From Pseudomonadota bacterium (GTDB lineage Bacteria > Myxococcota > Polyangia > Polyangiales > Polyangiaceae), in the NCBI GenBank assembly GCA_023419055.1, contig JAEZYO010001011.1, forward strand, positions 1 to 6,166: a stretch of DNA of 6,166 nucleotides, written 5' to 3'. The translations under genes were made by a program, and so were the position numbers. The notes below the pieces were generated by a model. It ran no database searches and had not been told where the DNA came from. It saw only the letters and a program-made list of their open reading frames with translations. This document shows positions 1 to 6,166 of the stretch, piece by piece (within the stretch, counting starts at the first letter, position 1; each line of letters starts with the position of its first letter).

Positions 1-3000
1 GCGCGACCTCGCGCGCGCCATCGCGGATCACGAGCGCGGCGCGGAGCTCGGAGGCGAGGCGTCTCTCGAAGCGCTCTCGCGCATCCACACCGCCGAAGGG
101 CGACCCGCCGCGGCGGCCAAGGCGCTCGAGGCGCTCACCGCGCAATCGGCGCCCGAGGCGCTCGGTGAGCGCGCGCTCAGGCTCTGCGAGGCTTACGTGG
201 CCGCGGGTCACCCGGAGCGCGCCAGGCAGAGCCTGGAGCGGGCGCTGCCGCGCGCTGTGGAGACGCGCGAGCTCCGCGCGCGCCTGCGCGAGCTCTATCG
301 CGACGCGCGCGATCACACCGCGCTCGCCGCGCTGATCGCCGAAGAGGCCGATCGCACGAGCGATCGACGCGCGCAGCTCGAGCACCTGCGAGAGGCCGCG
401 CTGCTCCACGTAGAAAAGCGCAATGATCCTGCGTCCGCCGTGCCGCTCCTCGAACGCGCGGTCGCGCTCGATCCGGACGACCCGAAGCTTCGGCTGAAGC
501 TGTCCCAGGCCCTGTACCTCGGCCAGCGCTACGAAGACGCCGCGCAGGTCTTGCGCGAGCAGCTCTCGCGCTACGGCGCGCGCAAGCCGAAGGATCGCGC
601 GCAGGTGCATTTCCAGCTCGCGCGAGTCTTGATCGCGGCGGCGCAGGAGTCCGACGCGCTCACGGAGCTCGACACGGCGTCGCGCATCGATCCCGCCCAC
701 CCGGGAATCATGCAGATGCTCGCGCGGGTCGCCTTCAAGCAGGGCGAGCTCGACCGCGCCGAGCGCATGTACCGCGCGCTCCTTTTGACGGCGGGGCGGG
801 ACGACGACCCCGAGTCGCCCGGCAAGACCGAGGCGCTGGTCTCCCTGAGCGAGATCGCGGCGCAGCGCGGCGACGAGCTCCGCGCCGGCGAGTTCATCGA
901 GTCTGCGTTCGAGGCCGCCCTCGAGAACCCGCGGGAAGCGACGGTGCTCGATCAGGCGCTGCGCTCCCGCGGCCGCTACGACCTGCTCTCGCGGCTGATC
1001 GAGGCGAGGCTCGCGATGGGCGCGCCTGCCGACGAGGCCGCTCGGTTGCTCGCCGCGCTCGCCGAGGTGCACATCGAAGGCCTCAAGGATCTGGACCAGG
1101 CGGGGCCCATGCTGCGGGCCCGCGCGCGCGCCGTGCAGGCGTCCCTCGAGGCGACGGAAGGCGTCGAGGACGCGGCCTGGGCCGCGCTCGGCGTGCTCTA
1201 CGAACGCCTCGGCGACGTGGAGGCGGAGGCGCTCGTCCTCGAACGGCGCGTCAATTTGTCGCGCAATTCGAGCCGTCCCCCGGCCGATCCGGACCTGTTC
1301 TACCGCCTGGCCGCCGTCCGGCTCTCGGACCCCGCGTTGCGCGCAGAAGGCCTCGAGCTGCTCGAGCGTGCGCTCGACGTGCGCCCCGATTTCGCGCGCG
1401 CCGAAGCGCTCCTGCAGAGCACGCTCGGTGAGGCGCTCGGCGATCCGCGGGCCGCCGGCTTGCTCGAGCGCATCGCTCGCGCGAGCGGTGACGCGAGAGC
1501 GCTCGGCCAAGCGTTGCTCGTGAAGATGAAGAGCCCCGCGGCCGAGCCCGCGATCGTCCGAGAGGGCGTCGAGCTCGCGAAGCACCTCGGTGACGGCGAG
1601 CTCGTCGAGCGGATGATCGAGGCCGCGCTGGCGAACACCTCGCTCGCGTTGCCGCCGGAGGACTCGGCGTTCTTGCGGCTCAGCCTGGCGGACATCAAGC
1701 AAGAGCGTGGCGACGCCGAAGGCGCGCTCGCGCTCCGAGAATCGGCCGCGCCGCACCTCTTGCCGGAAGAGTCTCGCGCCCTCCTTCTGCGCGTGGCGCG
1801 CGACGCGGAGTCGCTAGGGCAAGAGGCGCGCGCCGAGAGCGTCTACGGCGCGATCTTGCGGGATCAACCTGGTGACCGCGAGGCCTGGATGCCGCTCCTG
1901 TCGCTCTATCGCCGCAGCGGTCGCATGGATCGCTGGGTGGCGCTCATCGAGCAGACGGTGCCCGTCGTCGAGTCGCCGTCCGAGCGGAACGTCCTCAGGC
2001 TCGAGCAGGCCCGCGTCCTCACGGAAGGCGGCAACTTCGCGCCGGCCATCGACGCGCTGAAGGAGATCTTGCTGGAGGAGCCCGCCCAGACCGAAGCGGC
2101 CGAGCTCTTGGCGGATCTGCTCGAGCGTGAAAGTCGCGAAGACGAGCTCTCCGAGCTCTTGCGCAACGAGCTCGATCTCGCGAAAGACCGCCGAGACACC
2201 GCGGCCATCGCTCGGCTCTCGCTGAAGCTGCTCGGTTTGCTCGAGAAGCAGCGCCGCTACGATCCGGCTCTCGACGTGTGCCGCGCGGCGCTCGAGTGGG
2301 CGCCGTCGGATCATGGCTTGCTCGAGCGTCAGCTCCGCCTGTCGGAGGCCTCCGGTGACGCGGTCCAGACCGCCGAGGCGCTCGAAGGTTTGCTCAAGGT
2401 CGAGACCGGCGCTCGCGCGGCGGAGCTCGGTCGCAAGCTCGCGGCGCTGCGAGAGGAGCTCGGCGAGCCGGAGGCGGCGGAGCGCGCTCTCGAGATCGCT
2501 TCCGCGGCCTGTCCGGAGGATCAGAACTTGCGTGAGCTCATCCTCTCCCGCTACTCCGAGCGCGGGGATTTCGCGCGCGTCGCGGACGTGCTCGCGAGCG
2601 CAGCCTCGTCGAGGCCGGGCGATCGAGAGCTCGCCGAACGCCTGGTCGAGGCCCAGCGCGCCGCGGGCCGGCACGTGGCGGCGCTCGGTACGCTCGAAGG
2701 CTTGGTCGCGCTCGCTCCAGAGGATGTCGCGCTCTTGCGGCGTCGCGCGCAACTGCTGTCGGAGCTCGGCCGCGAAGACGAGGCGCTCTCCGACCTCGAG
2801 CTCGCCTATCAGATCGATCCTTCGCTCGGCGGAGAGCTCGCGCAAGCGCTCAGGCGCGCCCTCGAGCGGAGCTCACCCGAGCGCGTCCCGCCGCTCACCT
2901 TGCGGCTCGTGACCGTGCTCGAGGGGGCATCCGATCTCGCGGCGGCGCGTGCGGCGCTCTCCGAGTTCCTCGAGAGCCACCCGCACGACGTCGACGGCTG

Positions 3001-3916
3001 GCGGCGCCTCGCGTCGCTCGACGCGCGCACCGGCAACGTAAGTGAGGCGCTCACCACGCTCGAGCGCCTGGTCAACCTGGAGACGGGGCCCGGGCTCGTC
3101 GAGACGGCGCTCCGCTACGCCGAGGCGTGCGAGCTCGCGGGCAGGCCGGGTGACGCTCGCGGCGCGCTCGAGCGGGCGCTCGAACAAGACGGGCAGAGCC
3201 GAGCCGTTCGAAGCAAGCTCCAGGCGCTCTACGAGAGCACCGGCGCGAACCGAGAGCTCGCCAACATGCTGCTCGACGACGCGGAAGTGTCGACCGACAT
3301 GGAGGCGCGCCTGCTCTTGCTGTTGCGCGCCGCCGACCTCTTGCTGCTCCCCGACGGTGATCTCGAGGCAGCGGTCAGGATCCTCGAATTTGCGCGCGCC
3401 GAGGCGCCCGACAGCATCGAGACGGTGGTCCTCCTGGCGCGTTCGTACTCAGCGGTCTCTCGCGGAGAAGAGGCGCTCGCGCTCCTCCAGAGCGTCGCCG
3501 AGGCCCAGCGCGGCCGTCGTAGTAAGGCCTTGTCGGCCGTCTACGAGCAAATCGCGAGCATCCACCTCGAAGAGGGCTTCCTCACCGACGCGCTGCAGGC
3601 GCTCTCGAAGGCGTTCGAGATGGACTCCAGGAACGCGCGCCTCGCCATGCTTCTCGGCCGCTTGGCGCTCGACATCGAAGAGAACGAGGTGGCTCAGCGT
3701 GCGTTCAGGGCGGTCACCATCATGCGCACGGCCGAGCCGGACGATCCGGACGGCGCGCGCGCGGAGAACAAGGCCGACGCCAACTACTACCTCGCGCTCC
3801 TGGCGCAGAAGCAGGGTGACGTCCGCAAGGCGAAGGTGCTCGCGACCAAGGCTCTCTCCGAGAATCCCGGACACGAGGCCGCTCGAAAGCTCGTGGGCGA
3901 ACTCGACAAGAAGTAG
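1..3916 (+). CDS. Giant tetratricopeptide-repeat protein, 5' end outside window
   Basis: The frame is open from base 2 to a TAG at 3914-3916, giving 1304 visible residues. The residues before the GTG at 197 already read as TPR helices (for example EALSRIHTAEGRPAAAAKAL), so 197 is not the start and the gene begins to the left. The whole visible chain is alpha-helical TPR-type sequence: A-x-x-x-[LY] / G-x-x-x-A / A-[LI]-x-x-[DE]-P patterns recur, for example around 419-560, 600-790, 2040-2110, 2690-2820, 3360-3480 and 3550-3690. No catalytic domain or obvious membrane segment is visible. TPR arrays are protein-binding scaffolds; the partner cannot be inferred. The C terminus is a canonical TPR followed by a Lys-rich end. 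Long arrays of this kind are common in myxobacteria. Localisation is unknown because the N terminus is missing. The call as a TPR protein is firm; the role is unknown. Confidence 0.93.
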   Translation, partial: RDLARAIADHERGAELGGEASLEALSRIHTAEGRPAAAAKALEALTAQSAPEALGERALRLCEAYVAAGHPERARQSLERALPRAVETRELRARLRELYRDARDHTALAALIAEEADRTSDRRAQLEHLREAALLHVEKRNDPASAVPLLERAVALDPDDPKLRLKLSQALYLGQRYEDAAQVLREQLSRYGARKPKDRAQVHFQLARVLIAAAQESDALTELDTASRIDPAHPGIMQMLARVAFKQGELDRAERMYRALLLTAGRDDDPESPGKTEALVSLSEIAAQRGDELRAGEFIESAFEAALENPREATVLDQALRSRGRYDLLSRLIEARLAMGAPADEAARLLAALAEVHIEGLKDLDQAGPMLRARARAVQASLEATEGVEDAAWAALGVLYERLGDVEAEALVLERRVNLSRNSSRPPADPDLFYRLAAVRLSDPALRAEGLELLERALDVRPDFARAEALLQSTLGEALGDPRAAGLLERIARASGDARALGQALLVKMKSPAAEPAIVREGVELAKHLGDGELVERMIEAALANTSLALPPEDSAFLRLSLADIKQERGDAEGALALRESAAPHLLPEESRALLLRVARDAESLGQEARAESVYGAILRDQPGDREAWMPLLSLYRRSGRMDRWVALIEQTVPVVESPSERNVLRLEQARVLTEGGNFAPAIDALKEILLEEPAQTEAAELLADLLERESREDELSELLRNELDLAKDRRDTAAIARLSLKLLGLLEKQRRYDPALDVCRAALEWAPSDHGLLERQLRLSEASGDAVQTAEALEGLLKVETGARAAELGRKLAALREELGEPEAAERALEIASAACPEDQNLRELILSRYSERGDFARVADVLASAASSRPGDRELAERLVEAQRAAGRHVAALGTLEGLVALAPEDVALLRRRAQLLSELGREDEALSDLELAYQIDPSLGGELAQALRRALERSSPERVPPLTLRLVTVLEGASDLAAARAALSEFLESHPHDVDGWRRLASLDARTGNVSEALTTLERLVNLETGPGLVETALRYAEACELAGRPGDARGALERALEQDGQSRAVRSKLQALYESTGANRELANMLLDDAEVSTDMEARLLLLLRAADLLLLPDGDLEAAVRILEFARAEAPDSIETVVLLARSYSAVSRGEEALALLQSVAEAQRGRRSKALSAVYEQIASIHLEEGFLTDALQALSKAFEMDSRNARLAMLLGRLALDIEENEVAQRAFRAVTIMRTAEPDDPDGARAENKADANYYLALLAQKQGDVRKAKVLATKALSENPGHEAARKLVGELDKK
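173..931 (+). repeat. TPR super-module copy A (protein-level repeat)
   Basis: This is the first visible copy of a roughly 250-residue block containing several TPRs. It starts ALRLCEAYVAAGHPERA and ends just after GDELRAGEFIESAFEAALENP. It matches the C-terminal block at 3107-3868 in register at a constant offset of 2934 bases (978 codons) from 173 to at least 440. The offset grows to 2946 by 869, meaning a net of four extra codons in the later copy. Similarity is at protein level; the DNA has diverged. Confidence 0.7.
1784..2398 (+). repeat. TPR super-module copy C, diverged (protein-level repeat)
   Basis: This is a weaker middle copy of the same block. LLRVARDAESLGQEARA aligns with ALRLCEAYVAAGHPERA of copy A, and SLYRRSGRMDRWVALI aligns with ELYRDARDHTALAALI, at a constant offset of 1611 bases. 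The next TPR (APAIDALKEIL at 2039 against ASAVPLLERAV at 431) is shifted by one codon. The later part is harder to align, so the right boundary is approximate. Confidence 0.5.
3107..3868 (+). repeat. TPR super-module copy B, C-terminal (protein-level repeat)
   Basis: This is the C-terminal copy of the block. LAGRPGDARGALERAL aligns with AAGHPERARQSLERAL of copy A without gaps, EAAVRILEFA aligns with ASAVPLLERA, and the end AQKQGDVRKAK aligns with AAQRGDELRAG. Even the acidic Pro/Asp-rich insert ahead of the last TPR is shared (AEPDDPDG here, GRDDDPES in copy A). The shared insert argues for duplication rather than chance likeness between generic TPRs. Confidence 0.7.
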
Positions 3917-3941
3917 CGGAGCGGTCAATATTCGCCCCGCC

Positions 3942-4214
3942 ATGCGTCGAGAGAAACGACTCACCAAGCGCGAGAAGAAGGCCCAAACTGGTGGTGGAGA
4001 GCAGCACCACCACCAGCACATCCACTGCGTGGCGTGTGGTCGTCACATCGACCACGACGAGTTCGCGGCGAGTCCGCCGCTCGCGGTGTTCATCCGCTGC
4101 GAGCACGGCTCTCAGTTCCCGTCCTGCTCGGGATGTCAGAACCGTTCGCGCGAGCTCGTCGCAGAGCACGACCGCACGGGGCGTCCGGTCAATCAGGCCG
4201 CGGCCTGGCACTGA
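3942..4214 (+). CDS. Small His/Cys-rich zinc-ribbon-like protein, function unknown
   Basis: This 90-residue protein starts at the ATG at 3942, only 25 bases after the TPR stop, and ends in TGA at 4212-4214. It has three parts. Residues 1-15 are strongly basic (MRREKRLTKREKKAQ). Residues 17-28 are Gly and then His-rich (H22, H23, H24, H26, H28). The rest is a compact core with two CxxC knuckles, C29-x2-C32 and C62-x2-C65, plus C53-E-H55 between them. Paired CxxC motifs 30 residues apart are typical of zinc ribbons; metal binding is inferred, not shown. The shadow frame upstream is open far into the TPR gene, but the Cys/His region and the change in amino-acid style fit a start at 3942. The only purine-rich stretch upstream (GGAG near 3918) is about 20 bases away, so its ribosome binding site is poor and it may depend on translation of the TPR gene. 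I do not recognise a named family. Confidence 0.8.
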   Translation: MRREKRLTKREKKAQTGGGEQHHHQHIHCVACGRHIDHDEFAASPPLAVFIRCEHGSQFPSCSGCQNRSRELVAEHDRTGRPVNQAAAWH

Positions 4215-4215
4215 G

Positions 4216-4253
4216 CGCTGCCCGGCTCGGAAACGGCGAGGTAGGGCTCAGCG
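4216..4253. terminator. Candidate hairpin between convergent genes
   Basis: CGCTG at 4216-4220 pairs with CAGCG at 4249-4253, and CCC at 4221-4223 pairs with GGG at 4244-4246, leaving a two-base bulge. Inside, CTCG at 4226-4229 pairs with CGAG at 4237-4240 around a seven-base loop. An alternative outer pairing joins CTGAGC at 4211-4216 with GCTCAG at 4246-4251. It lies where the plus-strand and minus-strand genes meet and covers the last codons of the minus-strand gene. Neither side has a T-tract, so it is not a textbook intrinsic terminator. It may stall or stabilise transcripts of both strands. Confidence 0.35.
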
Positions 4254-5270
4254 GCTGGCGGTCGCGTCGGCGCTCGAGCCCTTGCTCGTAGGTCCACGGT
4301 CGAGCCAGCGCAGCGCCTCCGAGTACATGAAGGCTTTGCGTTCGAGCAGGACCTCGTGGCCCATGTCGTTGGGCGTGGTCACGCGAGTCGCGACGCCGGC
4401 CTTCTTGAGCCAGGCTTCGACCTCCCGGGTGCCGTCGACGACCCCGTCGTTCTCCCCGGTGATGAGGTAGACACGACGCACGCGGTCGCGTGCCGAACCG
4501 AGCGCTTCGAGGCCGGGGCCGCCCCAGTAGGAGCTATTGGCTGCCAGAATCAACCAGCGGTTGAACGTCCGAGGCTCGCGCACGCCGACGTTCATGGCGG
4601 CGAACGCGCCCTCGCTGAAGCCGATGAGCGTGTTCCCCCAGAGCTGGATGCGGCGACCGTAGCGCTCGCGCAGGCCGGCGATGGCGGCCATCGTGAAGCG
4701 CTGCGCCGAGGCCCAGTTGTTGTTCCAGGCTCGGCCCCCGTTGTGCTCCACGGGGCCAACCGGGCAGGCGAGCCAACCGAAGGGACGCGCGATGGGTGCC
4801 CAACGCCTGCAGTCGGCCTCGGGGCGCCCGCCGCGCCCGTGCAGGTAAACGATCACTGGCTTGAGGGAGTGCCGCCCGGGTCCAGTCGGCTCGAAGTAGT
4901 AGGCCTTCCCGCCGTTCGGCAGTTCCATCAGGCGCATGCCGCCCGAGAGCCGGACGTCGTGATTCTTCGACTCTTCGTCCTTCTCTTCGCGATCACGCTC
5001 GGGGGCCGGCTCCGGCTTCGACGCAGTTTCGCCCTTCGGCGTCCTGGCGGGATCTTCGCCGGGCGAGGGGACCACGAGCTTCTGCCCTGGTTTGATCTTC
5101 TCGCGCCGCGTGATGCCATTGGCCCGGCAGAGCGCCTCGATGCTCACGTTGTAGCGCTTTGCGATGCGGCCCAACGTCTGCCCCTCGGCCACGACATGGA
5201 CGTCCTCGGCGAGGGCGTCCGCTGCGGGAAGGAGCAGCGCTAGCGCGACGAACCAGCCGAAAAGCCGCAT
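4248..5270 (-). CDS. Exported LysM-domain alpha/beta-hydrolase (esterase-like)
   Basis: This is a 340-residue protein. Residues 1-21 form a signal peptide: M-R-L-F, a hydrophobic core, and an A-L-A cleavage site before E22. There is no lipobox Cys. Residues 24-67 are one LysM domain (the VVAEGQTLGRIAKRYNVS region, ending GQKLVVP), which in this family binds peptidoglycan or chitin-like glycans. Residues 70-104 are a charged Pro/Glu/Lys linker. From about 110 to 325 lies an alpha/beta-hydrolase: the oxyanion-hole region YLHGRGG at 142-148, the nucleophile elbow GFSEG with Ser219, a likely acid at Asp275 (GENDG; Asp279 is possible), and His305 in MGHEV. The triad is complete, so it is probably active on an ester or similar bond, in the style of LpqC/polyhydroxybutyrate-depolymerase or carboxylesterase relatives. 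The substrate is unknown. Cys154 and Cys169 could form a disulfide. The gene converges with the zinc-ribbon gene and follows the PP-loop gene after 71 bases. Confidence 0.88.
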   Translation of the reverse strand: MRLFGWFVALALLLPAADALAEDVHVVAEGQTLGRIAKRYNVSIEALCRANGITRREKIKPGQKLVVPSPGEDPARTPKGETASKPEPAPERDREEKDEESKNHDVRLSGGMRLMELPNGGKAYYFEPTGPGRHSLKPVIVYLHGRGGRPEADCRRWAPIARPFGWLACPVGPVEHNGGRAWNNNWASAQRFTMAAIAGLRERYGRRIQLWGNTLIGFSEGAFAAMNVGVREPRTFNRWLILAANSSYWGGPGLEALGSARDRVRRVYLITGENDGVVDGTREVEAWLKKAGVATRVTTPNDMGHEVLLERKAFMYSEALRWLDRGPTSKGSSADATASR

Positions 5271-5285
5271 CCTCTGCGTCCTACC
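5271..5285 (-). promoter_or_regulatory. Ribosome binding site for LysM-hydrolase gene
   Basis: Read on the minus strand, GGTAGGA (5285-5279) sits 8 bases before the ATG at 5270-5268, a good Shine-Dalgarno distance. A second purine run, AGAGG, abuts the ATG and is too close to work. The site supports the start that gives a complete signal peptide. Confidence 0.5.
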
Positions 5286-5324
5286 ACAGCTCTCCCAAAC
5301 GCAACAAATCGGAGACGAAACAAG

Positions 5325-5341
5325 CCGGCCAATGGGCCTGG
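5325..5341 (-). terminator. Weak hairpin after PP-loop gene
   Basis: On the minus strand, CC-A-GGCC, a CATT loop and GGCCGG form a short GC stem with one bulged A. It begins one base after the stop codon of the PP-loop gene. It is followed by CTTGTTTCGTCT, which is T-enriched for this DNA but not a clean T-tract. It could be a weak intrinsic terminator separating the PP-loop gene from the LysM-hydrolase gene, or chance pairing in GC-rich sequence. Confidence 0.3.
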
Positions 5342-6016
5342 TCAGGGCTTCGTCAGGGTCAGATCGGCGAAGACGAAGCCGTCTCGTTCGACTACCGGTC
5401 CAGGGGTGACCTCGAGTTTGCGGGAGAACATCGGCCCGCCCGCGACGAAGGTGTGAAACTCGCCGTTCTCCCCACAGGGGTCGGCAGCCGTCGGAAGGGA
5501 AGCGAGAGCGGCCTCGTCCCAGCGTTTCCCGGCGAGCGCAGGGGGCGCCTGACGGGGATCGACGCAGGTGATGAACGCTTCGACACCGCCCCGGAGCATG
5601 TCTCGAGCGAGATCAGGGGTCGGGAGCTGCCAGAGGGGGAAGAGCGGGCTGATGCCGGTCCCCGCGAGGTGCTCCTCTCGGTAGCGGCGAATGTCTTCGA
5701 GGAAGAGGTCGCCGAACGCCATGACCTCGACGCCGGCCGCGACCGCGCGCTCGACGAGCCCGCGCATGCGTGCCTGGTAGTCCTCGTTGCTCGAGGGATG
5801 CGGCAACGGGACCTCCCACAGCGGGAGCCCCGCTGCGTCGGCTTGAGCGCGCAAGAGCTCGGTCCTCACGGCGTGCATGGCCACCCGGTCGAAAGCCTCG
5901 TTGATGGTCGTGACGAGCCCGACGAGCTCCACCTCCGCTCGTTCGCGGAGGACCTTCAACGTCCAGGCGCTGTCTTTACCGCTGCTCCAAGAGAGCAGCG
6001 CCTTCGGGCGCGGCAT
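5342..6016 (-). CDS. PP-loop ATPase, Dph6/COG2102-like (diphthine ammonia-ligase family)
   Basis: This 224-residue protein matches the usual full length of the single-domain family. The N terminus carries the PP-loop ATP-binding motif SGKDSA at residues 12-17, straight after the first beta strand. Other family landmarks are AMHAVR at 46-51, FGDLFLEDIRRYRE at 101-114, SPLFPLW at 123-129 and the signature DPCGENGEFHTF at 179-190. Such enzymes adenylate a carboxylate and release pyrophosphate. The eukaryotic and archaeal member Dph6 amidates diphthine on elongation factor 2, a modification bacteria lack, so the substrate here must differ and is unknown. The start is well supported: the ATG at 6016-6014 puts the PP-loop at its normal place, and GAAGG lies 5 bases upstream. 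The start overlaps the stop of the upstream gene (TGATG), indicating translational coupling. Cytoplasmic. Confidence 0.88.
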   Translation of the reverse strand: MPRPKALLSWSSGKDSAWTLKVLRERAEVELVGLVTTINEAFDRVAMHAVRTELLRAQADAAGLPLWEVPLPHPSSNEDYQARMRGLVERAVAAGVEVMAFGDLFLEDIRRYREEHLAGTGISPLFPLWQLPTPDLARDMLRGGVEAFITCVDPRQAPPALAGKRWDEAALASLPTAADPCGENGEFHTFVAGGPMFSRKLEVTPGPVVERDGFVFADLTLTKP

Positions 6017-6166
6017 CAGAGCCTTCGGAGCTCCACGCCCGTCGCGACGAGCCGCACTTCGCGCGCAGTGCCGTCGCTTTGCTTGTCGCTGAAGGAGGCG
6101 CCCTCTTCCTCGAGGTGCTCGACGTGACGCGCCTTCACCGTCGCCACCTCGAGCGTGCCTTGGACC
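6016..6166 (-). CDS. Unrecognised protein, C-terminal fragment
   Basis: On the minus strand the frame is open from the right window edge to TGA at 6018-6016, giving the last 49 residues of a protein that starts outside. The fragment begins VQGTLEVATVKARHVEHLEE and ends EVRLVATGVELRRL. The alternation of beta-branched residues suggests two beta strands around a polar loop (ASFSDKQSDGTARE). Its stop overlaps the ATG of the PP-loop gene by one base, the usual arrangement of coupled genes in an operon, and this is the main evidence that it is real. Codon use fits the neighbours. I do not recognise the family from so short a piece. Confidence 0.6.
   Translation of the reverse strand, partial: VQGTLEVATVKARHVEHLEEEGASFSDKQSDGTAREVRLVATGVELRRL
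6022..6026 (-). promoter_or_regulatory. Ribosome binding site for PP-loop gene
   Basis: GAAGG on the minus strand lies 5 bases before the ATG at 6016-6014 and inside the last codons of the upstream gene. It supports both the chosen start and the coupling of the two genes. Confidence 0.55.

Noticed and set aside
197..199. GTG as start codon of the TPR gene
   Set aside because: The same frame is open to the left edge and the 65 codons before it already encode TPR-like helices that take part in module A.
1814..2845. Long open minus-strand frame (343 codons) inside the TPR gene
   Set aside because: It is antisense to clear TPR coding sequence. Its product is a low-complexity Arg/Glu/Leu-rich string with no recognisable motif, as expected opposite GC-rich codons.
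3307..3354. Leu-rich stretch (LLLLLRAADLLLL) as a membrane segment
   Set aside because: It is broken by Arg, Asp and Pro, and falls where TPR module B has an amphipathic helix pair matching module A.
1..3916. Recurring short DNA words such as gagctcg and gcgctcg as DNA repeats
   Set aside because: They follow from repeated Glu-Leu and Ala-Leu codon pairs in a GC-rich TPR gene and are not regularly spaced.
3042..3941. Upstream extension of the small His/Cys gene in the same frame
   Set aside because: It overlaps the TPR gene out of frame and encodes a Ser/Arg-rich string typical of a shadow frame; only the part from 3942 has protein-like features.
3449..4211. Minus-strand open frames over the TPR 3' end and the zinc-ribbon gene
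   Set aside because: They run opposite well-supported genes, are Arg/Ser/Val-rich without motifs, and no ribosome binding site stands out.
4356..5243. Plus-strand open frame (295 codons) opposite the LysM-hydrolase
   Set aside because: The minus strand has a signal peptide, LysM domain and catalytic triad in order; the plus-strand product has no recognisable features.
5159..6127. Plus-strand open frame (322 codons) opposite the PP-loop gene
   Set aside because: It crosses two real genes and a gap, and its product is an Arg/Glu-rich shadow; the opposite strand carries conserved PP-loop family motifs.

Overview
The window is very GC-rich, with codons that mostly end in G or C. It combines a giant tetratricopeptide-repeat (TPR) protein, a LysM-esterase fusion and small conserved-looking orphan genes. 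This suggests a large-genome soil deltaproteobacterium, most likely Myxococcota (Polyangiales/Sorangium-like). That assignment rests on composition and gene style only; there is no rRNA or other marker here.

Layout. Plus strand, 1-3916: the 3' part (1304 codons) of a very large TPR protein whose reading frame is still open at the left edge, so its true start lies outside. After a 25-base gap comes a 90-residue His/Cys-rich protein with two CxxC knuckles (3942-4214), probably on the same transcript. The strand then switches. On the minus strand, reading right to left, are the end of an unrecognised gene (6166-6016), a PP-loop ATPase of the Dph6/COG2102 type (6016-5342, overlapping the previous stop as TGATG), and an exported LysM plus alpha/beta-hydrolase protein (5270-4248). 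The two gene sets converge around 4215-4247, where a hairpin spans both stop codons. No stretch over 71 bases is without a gene.

How the genes relate. The TPR protein and the zinc-ribbon-like protein may be co-expressed. The PP-loop enzyme is translationally coupled to the gene upstream of it. The LysM-hydrolase should act outside the cytoplasm, bound to peptidoglycan. I see no pathway linking all of them, and no mobile element, CRISPR array, tRNA or rRNA.

The most notable structure is inside the TPR gene. The start and the end of the visible protein are two copies of the same roughly 250-residue multi-TPR module, aligned without gaps over at least the first 90 residues, with a third, more diverged copy between them. 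The protein therefore appears to have grown by duplication of large modules rather than of single TPR units.
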